Assembly (NCBI GenBank): GCA_965230065.1 | Contig: OZ245942.1 | Span: 7,795,019 to 7,859,018 of the forward strand | Length of the DNA stretch: 64,000 nucleotides | Origin: G965230065 sp965230065 | Lineage (GTDB): Bacteria; Bacteroidota; Bacteroidia; Cytophagales; Cyclobacteriaceae | Direction of reading: 5' to 3' | Part shown: one piece after another, positions 9,096 through 18,370 of the stretch | Layout: the number at the start of each line of letters is the position of its first letter | Numbering within the stretch: position 1 is the stretch's first letter | Notes under the pieces: model-generated | What the model saw: the letters and a program-made list of their open reading frames with translations, nothing else | Database searches by the model: none | What the model was told of the DNA's origin: nothing | Position numbers and translations under genes: made by a program

Positions 9096-10866
9096 ATAAT
9101 TTTCTGTCGGCTATCTTTTTATCAATTAATTCTGAGGCATCGTTCATTCCTTTGGCTCGCTTCCATTGCTTTACAGCTTCGTCTACTTTACCTAGTTTAA
9201 AGAGAACATCGCCATAATGTTCAATAACTTCACCACTCTGCGTACCTTCTTTGGCACTCAATGCCCTTTCTAAAAAATCTTTGGCCTGCTGGTAATCGCC
9301 CGACATATAGAGCACCCACGCATGCGTATCCAGATAGGTTGCATTATCCGGGTTATTTTTCACAAGCTTTGATGACATTTTAAGGGCTTCTCCCAGGCGG
9401 TCCTGACGCAGTGCCAGGAAATAACTATAATTATTTAAAGTCTGCTCATCGTTAGGGTTTGCCTCTAAAGCTGCCTCAAATGCTTCATCAGACTTTTCAT
9501 ATTCTTCCAGTTCATTATAAGCATATCCCAGTTGGCTATTAAAATAGGTCAGCAACACAGGGTCAGAGGAAGCCAGCCTTTTGCCTTGCTCTAACATATA
9601 AACGGCATCATCAAATGATTTATTCATTATGTGGGAATTCCCATTAAAAAAGTAGAGAATAGCCTGGTTCGGATACAGCTCCAATGCTTCCTCTGAATGC
9701 TTGAGGGCCGAATCTGGTTCGCTCAGTTGCTGGTCCAGGTTCAGTACATTTTGCCAAACAGCGAAGTTATCTGCATTGATACCAAGGGCATGTAAATAAG
9801 CGCTTCTCGCAGCCCTTGTACTATCAACAGAAATCAAATAATCGCCCCTCAACACATAGCTATTTGCTTCTCCGGGATGCGTCTCTGCCAAAGTACTGGT
9901 AAGCTCATTGACCAGTTCTGCTTTTTCTTTATCAACCCTGCCATTTGCACTGCGCAATTCGGTAATATATTTTGCTACCAGGTCTTTTTTTAAGGAAAGT
10001 GAAAGATTTTCATCGGCAAAGGCCAGCCGGTAATTTTCAATAGCTTTTGACTGCTGGTTCGTATTCTCATAAATCTTTGCCAAAAACAAACGAGCTTCTG
10101 AGGCCTGGGGTGAAATGGCGAGCAAATCTTCAAAATAAGGAATTGCTTCTTTGTCTTTGCCATTGGCCACCAAAATTTCGCCCAAATTAATGACATACTG
10201 CTGCTCGCCTGGTATGTTATTGATAAGCCTCACCCCCTCTTCAATTGCCCGGTCCAGTTTGTTGAGTTTCAGGTATATCTTTTGTTTTTGAAATACTAAA
10301 TCAGGCACCATCCCAAATACTTCCTCTGCCCTTTCGTAAGTATCCAGAGCTTTTTGGTACTCATTCTGATGGAGATACAAGGCTGCCAGATCGAATAAAT
10401 ATTCATCTGTACCCTCTACTTCTTTAAGCATGGTTTCGTACTGCTCTGCTGCCGCATTGAAGTTAGATTGGCGGGTGAGTACTTCAGCATTTATCAAGTA
10501 ATAATATTTATTTTGAGGGTTGAGTGATAAAGCTTTGGATGCATAGCTTAATGCTTCACCATATTCTCCTTTTCCTGCAAGTATTTTGGCAATCTGATAA
10601 TAGGCAGCATCATTGTCAGGATCATACTCCAATGATTTTTGGAACAACATCAGGGCCTTGGTCATATCTTCCAGAATATAATACTTTACACCTTCTGTGA
10701 ATTTATCAGTAGATTCTATCTGATTATATTCTTCTTTTCTGGTATTAAGCTCTTCCTTTTTGCTGTTACCTTTCCTTTTTTGTCCAAATACAGTAAAATC
10801 AAACGCAAGCACGCACCCCAGTATCATGATAATGATTGGCAGAGTACGTATATTTTTCTTCAACAT
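9088..10866 (-). CDS. Tetratricopeptide repeat protein
   Basis: 592 residues with an N-terminal signal or anchor (1-28), then a run of roughly a dozen TPR units from about residue 55 to the end (for example ALMLFQKSLEYDPDNDAAYY, AYNELEEYEKSDEAFEAALE). TPR arrays mediate protein contacts; no enzymatic motif is present. First gene of the operon with DUF4292 and the EnvC-like gene; the 149 bp upstream would hold its promoter. Confidence 0.85.
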   Translation of the reverse strand: MLKKNIRTLPIIIMILGCVLAFDFTVFGQKRKGNSKKEELNTRKEEYNQIESTDKFTEGVKYYILEDMTKALMLFQKSLEYDPDNDAAYYQIAKILAGKGEYGEALSYASKALSLNPQNKYYYLINAEVLTRQSNFNAAAEQYETMLKEVEGTDEYLFDLAALYLHQNEYQKALDTYERAEEVFGMVPDLVFQKQKIYLKLNKLDRAIEEGVRLINNIPGEQQYVINLGEILVANGKDKEAIPYFEDLLAISPQASEARLFLAKIYENTNQQSKAIENYRLAFADENLSLSLKKDLVAKYITELRSANGRVDKEKAELVNELTSTLAETHPGEANSYVLRGDYLISVDSTRAARSAYLHALGINADNFAVWQNVLNLDQQLSEPDSALKHSEEALELYPNQAILYFFNGNSHIMNKSFDDAVYMLEQGKRLASSDPVLLTYFNSQLGYAYNELEEYEKSDEAFEAALEANPNDEQTLNNYSYFLALRQDRLGEALKMSSKLVKNNPDNATYLDTHAWVLYMSGDYQQAKDFLERALSAKEGTQSGEVIEHYGDVLFKLGKVDEAVKQWKRAKGMNDASELIDKKIADRKLYE

Positions 10867-11014
10867 TAGCCTATAATTTAATTCGGAATGACAGCTGTCT
10901 TACCCAACTGAGCTTACTACGAATTAACGTAAGTAGTGCATTAATTATATATATTGTATACGAAATTCACGAATAACCAGATAAAATTCAATGAATATTG
11001 AACTTTTTCAAGCC

Positions 11015-12022
11015 TTACTCCACAATTTCGTTGTAATCTCCCGTACTTAAACTGGATGATTTTAGTTTAAGCGTAACAAAATTTCCGATCATTGAGTTTT
11101 GCAAATTGGCATTTTCAATGGTTGTATTGCTCTGAATAATAGTGTTTCTTATACAAGAGTTTCGGATGATGGTATTATCTCCCACAGAAACATGCGGACC
11201 AATTACCGAATTACAAAGCTTTACATTTTCGCCAATGTACACAGGCTCGATGATAACGGTATTATCCTTTTTTGCCGTGGTTGCTTGCAGGTCTTCCCCT
11301 TTCAAATACTCTAAATACCGCTGATTGGTGAGTACCGTTGCATTTTTGTTACCGCAATCCAGCCACTCAATTACCTGGCCGGGCACCAAACGCACGCCCT
11401 TGTTTTTCATATTGGTAAGCGCGTTGGTAATCTGGTACTCACCATCGTTTTTGATATTATTATCTACCAAAAACTGCAATTCATTTTTCAGTTTTCCAGC
11501 ATCCTGAAAATAATAAATACCGATAATGGCCAGGTCAGAGATAAAAGAGGTGGGTTTTTCCACAAAATCGGTAATGACGCCTTCTTCATCCAGTTTTACT
11601 ACCCCAAAGGCAGCAGGGTCTTTTACTTTTTGTACCCAAATGATACCATCTTTCTCTACATCAAGGGTAAAATCAGCCCTGAACAGCGTATCGGCAAAGG
11701 CTACGATTACTTTCCCATCCAGCATATCCCCGGCACACAACACAGCATGGCCTGTTCCTAGGGCTTCATCCTGATAAAAAATACGTCCTTTTGCACCCAC
11801 CGAAGCTGCAATTTTTTTCAGGCTTTCTTCTACATGCTCGCCAAAACTCCGGCCAATTACAAAACCAATCTCTTCCACAGGCTCTTCCAGTACCTTGGCT
11901 ATATCTTCAACCAAACGGTGTACAATGGGCTTGCCGGCAATGGGTATCAATGGTTTGGGTACGGTAAGGGTGTGGGGGCGCATCCGCTTGCCCATGCCTG
12001 CCATGGGGACAATTATTTTCAT
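11015..12022 (-). CDS. Sugar-1-phosphate nucleotidyltransferase
   Basis: 335 residues. The N-terminal Rossmann-like domain has the nucleotide-binding loop (MAGMGKRMRPHTLTVPKPLIPIAGKP) and an acidic metal site (FADTLF). The C-terminal part (about 245-335) is a left-handed beta-helix of hexapeptide type (IGENVKLCNSVIGPHVSVGDNTIIRNS). The layout fits glucose-1-phosphate thymidylyl- or uridylyltransferase-like enzymes that make activated sugars for surface polysaccharide. The exact sugar and nucleotide cannot be told. The flippase gene next door supports a polysaccharide role. Confidence 0.85.
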   Translation of the reverse strand: MKIIVPMAGMGKRMRPHTLTVPKPLIPIAGKPIVHRLVEDIAKVLEEPVEEIGFVIGRSFGEHVEESLKKIAASVGAKGRIFYQDEALGTGHAVLCAGDMLDGKVIVAFADTLFRADFTLDVEKDGIIWVQKVKDPAAFGVVKLDEEGVITDFVEKPTSFISDLAIIGIYYFQDAGKLKNELQFLVDNNIKNDGEYQITNALTNMKNKGVRLVPGQVIEWLDCGNKNATVLTNQRYLEYLKGEDLQATTAKKDNTVIIEPVYIGENVKLCNSVIGPHVSVGDNTIIRNSCIRNTIIQSNTTIENANLQNSMIGNFVTLKLKSSSLSTGDYNEIVE

Positions 12023-12106
12023 GTTATCTTAGGTTAAAAAAGTAAAAAATAATTTTATTTTACACACAGACCGTGCCACTTCTATGGCACTAAAAAAGCC
12101 TGTATT

Positions 12107-13624
12107 TTATTTCGTTTTCCTTATTTTTGAAAAAGAAGAAAGCTCTTTCCGTTCCAGGAACGCAACCATGCCCAGGTAAACCAATATTACTGCAATGTGG
12201 AAAGAAGTAGCCAGTATTTGGTTATTAATATTTACTTCCAGCACTGCATACGTAATGAGCATGGTGCCGCAAATATAACCCAAATCCTGAATGGTACGGT
12301 ATGGAATATAAAAGTAACGCTGCCCGATAAAATAACAAATTACCGACATGCTGAAATAACAGCCAAAGGTTGCCAATGCGCTACCGGTATAGCCGAGCAC
12401 GGGAATGAGCACCAGGTTTAATATTACGGTTATAATTGCACCTATCACTGTGATGATAGTAGCATAATGTGTTTTGTCTGACAGTTTGAACCAGATAGAC
12501 AAATTGAAATAAACCCCCAAAAAGAGATAAGCCAACAACAATATGGGTACGATATCCAAGCCTTCCCTGTAAGATGCCCTTCGTAAAAATATCGTTCCTA
12601 AGATATCGAGATTGACACTCACTGCCAGCAAAATAACACAGCAGACAATCACAAACCAATGCATCACTTTGGCAAAAAGCTGAGGTGAGTTTTTATCTTC
12701 ACTGCTGCTGAAAAAGAAAGGCTCGGCTGCATACTTAAAAGCCTGAATGGAAAGGTTCATAAATATAGCCAGTTTGTAACAGGCCCCAAATATCCCCAAT
12801 GCCTGCAAGCTTGTTTTACCAGGATAAAAACCTTCGGGCAACCAATATTTTAGCAACACCCTGGATAGCATTTCGTTGGTAACTCCGGCCAGGCCCATGA
12901 ACAGTAAAGGATAGGCATACACCAACATGGATCGCAAAAGAGATTTATCCAGTGAAAAGGTAAAACTCCGGTTGAGCCACCAAAAGATAGGAATGAGCGC
13001 CGCATTGGCAATCAGGTTGGATAAAATCACATAATCCACGCCCCAATCCGGATTGTAAAACCACTCAACCCAGGGTTTCAAACCTGGCATAAAATTACCT
13101 TGGAATACCTGCGCACAGAAGACGATGAAGAAAACATTCAGGAAAATATTCAAACTAATGTTGAATATTTTAGTAAAGGCGAATGTCCAGGCCTTCTTTT
13201 CCAACCGCAATTTGGCATACGGGATAGCTACAATGGCGTCAATACCTAAAATAAGGCCCAGCCACCTAATCAGATGGGCTTTATCAGGATACTCAATCAG
13301 CCCGGCAATTTGGGGGGATAAAAAATATAATACCCCCGAAAAGAGCAGACTGCTGAGGATAATCAGCGATTGGGCGTTGTAATATACTTTATCTTCGGAA
13401 AAACCCGGTTTGGTGGCAAAGCGAAAAAAAGCAGTTTCGAGGCCGTAGGTAAACACTACCATAAAAAAAGCCACATATCCGTAAAGTTCGGTAATGACCC
13501 CGTACGTTCCGGTCGCAAACACACTTGTGTATAGCGGAACCAGAAAGTAATTGAGCATACGGCCAATGATGCTGCTAAGGCCATACACCGCCGTATCACT
13601 TACTAGTTGTTTAAGTCGGCTCAT
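12107..13624 (-). CDS. Polysaccharide biosynthesis membrane protein (flippase, MATE/Wzx-like)
   Basis: 505 residues with about 12-14 hydrophobic segments and the N-terminal pattern of oligosaccharide flippases (LVSDTAVYGLSSIIGRMLNYFLVPLYTSVF). Such proteins move lipid-linked oligosaccharides across the inner membrane. It sits 22 bp from the enoyl-CoA hydratase gene and 85 bp from the nucleotidyltransferase, all in one direction, and may share their transcript. Confidence 0.88.
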   Translation of the reverse strand: MSRLKQLVSDTAVYGLSSIIGRMLNYFLVPLYTSVFATGTYGVITELYGYVAFFMVVFTYGLETAFFRFATKPGFSEDKVYYNAQSLIILSSLLFSGVLYFLSPQIAGLIEYPDKAHLIRWLGLILGIDAIVAIPYAKLRLEKKAWTFAFTKIFNISLNIFLNVFFIVFCAQVFQGNFMPGLKPWVEWFYNPDWGVDYVILSNLIANAALIPIFWWLNRSFTFSLDKSLLRSMLVYAYPLLFMGLAGVTNEMLSRVLLKYWLPEGFYPGKTSLQALGIFGACYKLAIFMNLSIQAFKYAAEPFFFSSSEDKNSPQLFAKVMHWFVIVCCVILLAVSVNLDILGTIFLRRASYREGLDIVPILLLAYLFLGVYFNLSIWFKLSDKTHYATIITVIGAIITVILNLVLIPVLGYTGSALATFGCYFSMSVICYFIGQRYFYIPYRTIQDLGYICGTMLITYAVLEVNINNQILATSFHIAVILVYLGMVAFLERKELSSFSKIRKTK

Positions 13625-13646
13625 CTACGCTCCTGTCTACCGCAGG

Positions 13647-14438
13647 TCATTCGCCCTTAAACTCGGGGTCCCTTTTCATCAGAAAGGCAGTGGTTCCTTC
13701 CACGAAATCTTTGGATTTGCAACAGGCACCAAAACTGTTGGCCTCGGTTTGGTAGCCATTTTCATCGTGGGCATAGTAGGCATTCACAGAATCTATAATC
13801 ATACCGATAGCGAGCGGGGCTTTCCCTACGATTTTTCGCAGTAGGTTCTGGGAATATGTCAAAAGTTCAGCTTTGTCTTTCACCACATGGTTGACAAGGC
13901 CCAATTGTTTGGCTTCTTCGGCAGAGATCATCTCAGCGGTCATCATCATTTCCAGGGCTTTTCCTTTACCTACCAGTTGGGGCAGACGTTGCGTACCGCC
14001 AAAGCCTGGCAACAGGCCAAGTTTTACTTCGGGCAGGCCAAACTGTGCGTTTTCAGTAGCTATGCGCAAATGACAAGCCATGGCCAGTTCACACCCTCCG
14101 CCCAGGGCATAGCCGTTAATAGCAGCAATGATGGGCTTGTCGCAGGTTTCTATCATATCAAATATTTCCTGCCCCACTTCTGAAAATTTTCTTCCGTTCA
14201 CCTCATTCAGTTCGGCAATTTCGTTGATGTCGGCCCCGGCAATAAAGGCTTTTTCACCGGCACCTGATATGATGACCCCTTTAATTTCTTCTTCATCATA
14301 CACCTCTTGCATTACCGCCCTTATTTCTTCCAAGGTGGCTTTGTTCAGCACATTCATTTTATCCTCCCGGTTGATAGTGATGAATAAAATTCCGTCTTCT
14401 AGTGCTGAGGTGATGTATTTATATTTTGTCAATTCCAT
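13647..14438 (-). CDS. Enoyl-CoA hydratase/isomerase family protein
   Basis: 263 residues of crotonase fold. The oxyanion-hole segments (KAFIAGADI and NGYALGGGCELAM) and both catalytic glutamates, E117 (GCELAM) and E137 (GLPEVKLGLLPG), are present, as in true short-chain enoyl-CoA hydratases. It would hydrate trans-2-enoyl-CoA in beta-oxidation or a related route. No other beta-oxidation gene is adjacent, so the physiological substrate is unclear. Confidence 0.9.
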   Translation of the reverse strand: MELTKYKYITSALEDGILFITINREDKMNVLNKATLEEIRAVMQEVYDEEEIKGVIISGAGEKAFIAGADINEIAELNEVNGRKFSEVGQEIFDMIETCDKPIIAAINGYALGGGCELAMACHLRIATENAQFGLPEVKLGLLPGFGGTQRLPQLVGKGKALEMMMTAEMISAEEAKQLGLVNHVVKDKAELLTYSQNLLRKIVGKAPLAIGMIIDSVNAYYAHDENGYQTEANSFGACCKSKDFVEGTTAFLMKRDPEFKGE

Positions 14439-14533
14439 ATGACGCTATTTTTTTTCCAAATATAACTTGTGCTGTATGAAACACAAAAATAAGAAAGCAT
14501 GTGAATACCTTATTGCTGCTAAGGGAACAGGCA

Positions 14534-15025
14534 TTAGTCCTCTTTTTTAGAAGCTGCACTTGGTTTTTCTTCCTTTTCTTTTTTCTCTTCCTTTTCTACT
14601 TTTTTATCTTCTACCTTCGCATCTTCCTTTTTTTCAAGTACTTCCGGGGCTTGTTTCAGTAAAATATGGTACCAGCTTACCAGTTTTTTCATATCAGAAG
14701 GGTACACCCGCTCTGTGTCATAGTTGGGCAAAATATGCTGTAAAAATGCTTCCAGTTCGTCGGGCGGCGAAGTGCTTTCCACGCCGGGGTCGTCACCGAA
14801 TTCTTCCTTAATTTTATTGAATACCTCCTTGAGGGGCACAGACCCATCGGCATCGGTGGTGTAAATGGATACATCCTGAAGTACGGATACACGAGCGTTG
14901 CCACTCACTACTAATTTTTTCTTTTGGGCATCCATTGATTCTACAATTACGCCCGAGCGTGTGGGTTTCAAAATTTTATACAATCCGCTTTTTCCGGATA
15001 TGGATGCTATGTCTTTCAACTCCAT
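14534..15025 (-). CDS. DUF5606 domain protein
   Basis: 163 residues. The first 120 match the Bacteroidota DUF5606 family (MELKDIASISGKSGLYKI, then a short SH3-like beta region). The last 40 are almost only Lys, Glu, Ser and Ala and look disordered. No function is known. It lies downstream of engB in the same direction, separated by a 97-bp spacer with repeats. Confidence 0.85.
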   Translation of the reverse strand: MELKDIASISGKSGLYKILKPTRSGVIVESMDAQKKKLVVSGNARVSVLQDVSIYTTDADGSVPLKEVFNKIKEEFGDDPGVESTSPPDELEAFLQHILPNYDTERVYPSDMKKLVSWYHILLKQAPEVLEKKEDAKVEDKKVEKEEKKEKEEKPSAASKKED

Positions 15026-15029
15026 GATT

Positions 15030-15122
15030 ATGTTTTTAGTTTTTTGTTTAATGTTTTTAGTTTTTTAGACAGAAGACCGGAGACCGAAGTCCGAAGAGTT
15101 CAAACACTCCGGTCTTCGGTCT
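15030..15122. repeat. Direct repeat plus inverted repeat between engB and DUF5606
   Basis: A 16-bp word (atgtttttagtttttt) occurs twice, at 15030-15045 and 15051-15066. Next to it AGACCGGAGACCGAA (15074-15088) pairs with TCCGGTCTTCGGTCT (15108-15122), allowing two G-U pairs. The arms are themselves tandem repeats of an accgaag-like word. Related words occur at 27021-27044 and 29411-29460. It could act as an attenuating hairpin after engB. Confidence 0.6.
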
Positions 15123-15722
15123 TTAGACTAACCGCTCATTCACCTCCTGAATATAACCCAAAATTTCTTCCCGTCCGGTTTTATCTATAGCCGAACTGAG
15201 GAAGATGGGAGGAAGTTCTGCCCAGGTTTCTTTCATTTTTTTCTTAAAAACGGCCATGTTTTTTTGTGTTTTACTGGCCGATTGCTTGTCTGCCTTTGTG
15301 AATATCAATGCAAAAGGTATTTGGTTAATGCCTACCCATTCTATAAACTCAATGTCAATTTTCTGGGGAGGCAAGCGCGAATCTATGAGGACGAACAGAC
15401 AAACCAATGGCCTTCGGTGTAATAAATAATTGGTAATCATCTTTCCCCAATCGGCTTTTTTTGCTTTGCTCACCTTGGCCCAGCCATAACCGGGTAAGTC
15501 TACCAAATGCCAGTGGTCGTTTATCAGATAATGATTGATCAGCTGGGTTTTGCCCGGCGTGGCAGAAATACGGGCCAATTTCTTTTTATTGGTCAACATA
15601 TTAATCAGCGAAGATTTGCCTACATTAGAACGCCCAATGAAGGCATATTCATGCAGTCCGGTATCCGGACATTTTTTGTGATCGGTATTGCTGATTATAA
15701 ACTTTGCACTTTTAATTTGCAT
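15123..15722 (-). CDS. engB: Ribosome biogenesis GTP-binding protein EngB/YsxC/YihA
   Basis: 199 residues from the start chosen. The GTPase motifs are G1 GRSNVGKSS, G3 DLPGYGWAKVS, G4 FTKAD (T in place of N) and G5 SSA. The family helps 50S subunit assembly. I chose ATG at 15722 (MQIKSAKFIIS), where the family begins. The longer reading from 15761 would leave only 5 bp to the divergent gene at 15767 and no room for promoters. Confidence 0.93.
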   Translation of the reverse strand: MQIKSAKFIISNTDHKKCPDTGLHEYAFIGRSNVGKSSLINMLTNKKKLARISATPGKTQLINHYLINDHWHLVDLPGYGWAKVSKAKKADWGKMITNYLLHRRPLVCLFVLIDSRLPPQKIDIEFIEWVGINQIPFALIFTKADKQSASKTQKNMAVFKKKMKETWAELPPIFLSSAIDKTGREEILGYIQEVNERLV

Positions 15723-15766
15723 AGGCTGCAAAATTAAGCTTTGTTGCCAAAACATTCGCACAAATT

Positions 15767-16279
15767 ATGAGTAAACAAAAAAACTTCTTACAAAACCCCC
15801 AACAATATTTTAATACGCTTAACCTCATTTACTATTTTATGGTAGCCGGACCAATGGCTTTATTTACCTTCTTTTATTTACGGTTCGCCCAACAGGATAT
15901 TATCAAAAATGCTTTTCCTGATGACCCGGACCCACTCATCATATATGTAATTCCTTTAGGCACTATTGCCCTTGTAGTGCTCGCCTATACGCTGCACCGA
16001 CGACTGATGGCGCAACTTGACTTGTCTCTTCCACTCCTTGAAAAACTTCGTTTTTTTGCCAAAAAAGTAATTGTAAAATATGCTTTCCTAGAAATGGCTA
16101 GTTTTGTGATTGTAGCAGGATTTGCCCTGAGCCAGCAAAAATTTTATATCGTTTTGTATGTTATTACCCTGGTAGTATTTTCGCTGCACCGTCCTACCCA
16201 ACGCCGGGTAAGCAGGGAGCTAAAACTCAACGAAGAAGAAAAAGAAAAGCTTTGGCGTGAGCAGGATTTTGACGCGTAA
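15767..16279 (+). CDS. Hypothetical four-helix membrane protein
   Basis: 170 residues with four predicted membrane segments (about 20-40, 58-78, 105-122, 126-143) and a charged C-terminal tail rich in Glu, Lys and Arg. The family is not recognised. It is divergent from engB and lies 6 bp before the SprT-like gene, with which it is probably co-transcribed. Confidence 0.75.
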   Translation: MSKQKNFLQNPQQYFNTLNLIYYFMVAGPMALFTFFYLRFAQQDIIKNAFPDDPDPLIIYVIPLGTIALVVLAYTLHRRLMAQLDLSLPLLEKLRFFAKKVIVKYAFLEMASFVIVAGFALSQQKFYIVLYVITLVVFSLHRPTQRRVSRELKLNEEEKEKLWREQDFDA

Positions 16280-16285
16280 ATACTA

Positions 16286-16930
16286 ATGAAGAACCAACCC
16301 ATGACAAAAAAGCTTTCGGCTTCCGGTAAAATGCACATCCTGCTTGAAAGAACGGTTCCTAAAAGTGCATTAAGTTACTGTCATGATATTTGGCAAAAGT
16401 TTCCTTTTCATTTCAAAATCACCAGAGACAGGCGCACCAAACTGGGGGATTACCGGTATCATCATATCAAAAAATCGCACACCATCACCATCAACCGGGG
16501 GCTGAACCCCTATGCTTTCCTGATTACGTTCATCCATGAAGTAGCGCACCTCATCACCATGGAAGAATATGGCAGAAAGGTAAAACCCCACGGAAAAGAA
16601 TGGAAGCAAACGTATGCTGCATTGTTAAAGCCTCTTTTAAATGATGGCATTTTCCCGAAAGATATTTTAACATCACTCATCCAACACACCCGCCAGCCCA
16701 AAGCTTCTTCCTGTGCTGACCCGGCTTTGTACCAGGTTTTGAAAAAGTATGATGAAAATGGGGAGCATCCCGGTGTTTTTTTAAAAGAAATTGCCATAGG
16801 CGCAAAGTTTCTGTACCGGAAGAAGGTATACCAAAAAGTGGAAACTAAAAGGACCCGGGCTTTGTGTAAGGAAGTAACCACTGGCAAAAGATGGTTGATG
16901 CCTTTGGTTATGGAGGTTGAGAATATGTAA
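16286..16930 (+). CDS. SprT-like zinc metallopeptidase domain protein
   Basis: 214 residues. The metal motif H84-E-V-A-H88 (TFIHEVAHLIT) with a further His at 102 (KPHGKEW) is the SprT-like pattern shared with Spartan-type proteases. The C-terminal 70 residues are basic, but the usual zinc-ribbon cysteines are not clear. An internal ATG at 16301 is an alternative start. The substrate in bacteria is unknown. Confidence 0.85.
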   Translation: MKNQPMTKKLSASGKMHILLERTVPKSALSYCHDIWQKFPFHFKITRDRRTKLGDYRYHHIKKSHTITINRGLNPYAFLITFIHEVAHLITMEEYGRKVKPHGKEWKQTYAALLKPLLNDGIFPKDILTSLIQHTRQPKASSCADPALYQVLKKYDENGEHPGVFLKEIAIGAKFLYRKKVYQKVETKRTRALCKEVTTGKRWLMPLVMEVENM

Positions 16931-16971
16931 GCCGAATCGGATGACCGACGCCATTACAATTTTAGCCGTAC

Positions 16972-17547
16972 TCACTCTGGCAAAGCCAACCGCCGTACAA
17001 TATACTTATTCACCAACTCACAAAACTGTTTGGGCGTGAGCGTACGCCAATTTGAAATTTCAAGGCTGCCTCCAAAATTAACGTAGGTATCTATATAATA
17101 CTTTTGCCATTCGGCATGGATAAAATCCCGGAAATTGACCGCGGCAATCCACCCGTCTTCCACATCTTCAAACCACTCTTCATAATAGCAATCATCTGAG
17201 CCATGAAAGTTGAACACATTTTCGCCAATCAGGATAAATTTGTTGATGCCATAGGTTGTGAGGTGATCGATGACATTGCGTTTCAAATGCATGATATCGT
17301 TGCTGATGGCATCGTTCCACTCCCCGATAAATTCTATCACGGCATAACCACGCTCGTAATCGGCAAAAAGGATTTTGATGTACAAAGTTTCTGAACCCAT
17401 AAAATCCCAACCCGGAGCGATGTAATAATTATAGATGGCATCGGTGTAGAGGTCATAATTGTATTCTTTGCCAAAAAAAGGGGAATATTCGTCTTCGGCT
17501 GAATCGTAGTAGCGATCCCAGTTGAAATACGGCTCCAGGTTATGCAT
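16972..17547 (-). CDS. Conserved hypothetical acidic protein
   Basis: 191 residues, very rich in Tyr, Trp, Asp and Glu (for example YYDSAEDEYSPFFGKEYNYD), with no signal peptide or membrane helix and no motif I recognise. It lies 4 bp after the murQ stop in the same direction, so it is probably the last gene of the murQ/kinase unit. A role in cell-wall sugar recycling would be guilt by association only. Confidence 0.7.
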   Translation of the reverse strand: MHNLEPYFNWDRYYDSAEDEYSPFFGKEYNYDLYTDAIYNYYIAPGWDFMGSETLYIKILFADYERGYAVIEFIGEWNDAISNDIMHLKRNVIDHLTTYGINKFILIGENVFNFHGSDDCYYEEWFEDVEDGWIAAVNFRDFIHAEWQKYYIDTYVNFGGSLEISNWRTLTPKQFCELVNKYIVRRLALPE

Positions 17548-17551
17548 AATC

Positions 17552-18358
17552 TCATTCTTTGTTCATGGCTGCAATGGCATTTCTTACCGATCCATGCTCT
17601 TTCAATAATTTTTCTGCTTTTTCCTTATCAATTTGTAAGGCTTCCATTACCATTAAAGTTCCCCGGTTTACGAGTTTGTTATTGCTCAGTTGCATATCCA
17701 CCATGCGGTTGCCTTTTACCCGGCCCAGTTGGATCATTACTGAGGTGGAAATCATGTTCAATACCAGCTTTTGGGCCGTTCCTGCTTTCATGCGTGTGCT
17801 GCCCGTTACAAACTCGGGGCCTGTTACCACTTCAATGGGAAATTCGGCTGCCTCGGCCAGTTTGGTATCAGGATTACAGGTGATACAGCCCGTAAGCAAA
17901 CCCGCTTTCCGGGCATCTTCTACCCCTCCGATAACGTAGGGCGTTCGCCCGGAGGCTGCAATCCCCACCAGCGCATCGTTGGCATTTACATCATACGCCT
18001 GCAAATCTTTCCAAGCCTGGGAAGGGTCATCTTCAGCAAACTCAACGGCTTTGCGGATGGCATTGTCACCTCCAGCCATTACGGCTATTACCCACTCGTG
18101 GGGCACGCCATACGTGGGCGGACATTCTGAGGCATCTACAATACCGAGCCTTCCGCTGGTGCCTGCGCCTACGTAAAACAACCTTCCGCCTTTTTTCATC
18201 CGCTCCACAATGCCTTGCACCAGGTTTTCTATCTGCGGAATGGATTTTTTTACGGTTTCCGGCACCGTATGGTCCTCTTTATTGATACCTTCCAGCAATT
18301 CCCGCACGGGCATTTGCTCCAGATGGTCGTAATGCGAAGGTGATTCTGTCGTACTCAT
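17552..18358 (-). CDS. murQ: N-acetylmuramic acid 6-phosphate etherase
   Basis: 268 residues of SIS fold. The sugar-phosphate loop GAGTSGRLGIVDASECPPTYG-type motif (split here as GAGTSGRLG and DASECPPTYG) and the conserved TGSTRMKAGTAQK are present. MurQ cleaves the lactyl ether of MurNAc-6-P to give GlcNAc-6-P and D-lactate. It is slightly short at the C-terminus against the usual ~300 residues but contains all signature motifs. The upstream kinase (18371-19216) supports a recycling operon. Confidence 0.94.
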   Translation of the reverse strand: MSTTESPSHYDHLEQMPVRELLEGINKEDHTVPETVKKSIPQIENLVQGIVERMKKGGRLFYVGAGTSGRLGIVDASECPPTYGVPHEWVIAVMAGGDNAIRKAVEFAEDDPSQAWKDLQAYDVNANDALVGIAASGRTPYVIGGVEDARKAGLLTGCITCNPDTKLAEAAEFPIEVVTGPEFVTGSTRMKAGTAQKLVLNMISTSVMIQLGRVKGNRMVDMQLSNNKLVNRGTLMVMEALQIDKEKAEKLLKEHGSVRNAIAAMNKE

Positions 18359-18370
18359 ATTATTTTTCTA

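Noticed and set aside
15723..15761. Extended N-terminus of engB to 15761
   Set aside because: The family starts at the internal ATG (15722), and the longer form would leave no promoter space to the divergent gene at 15767.
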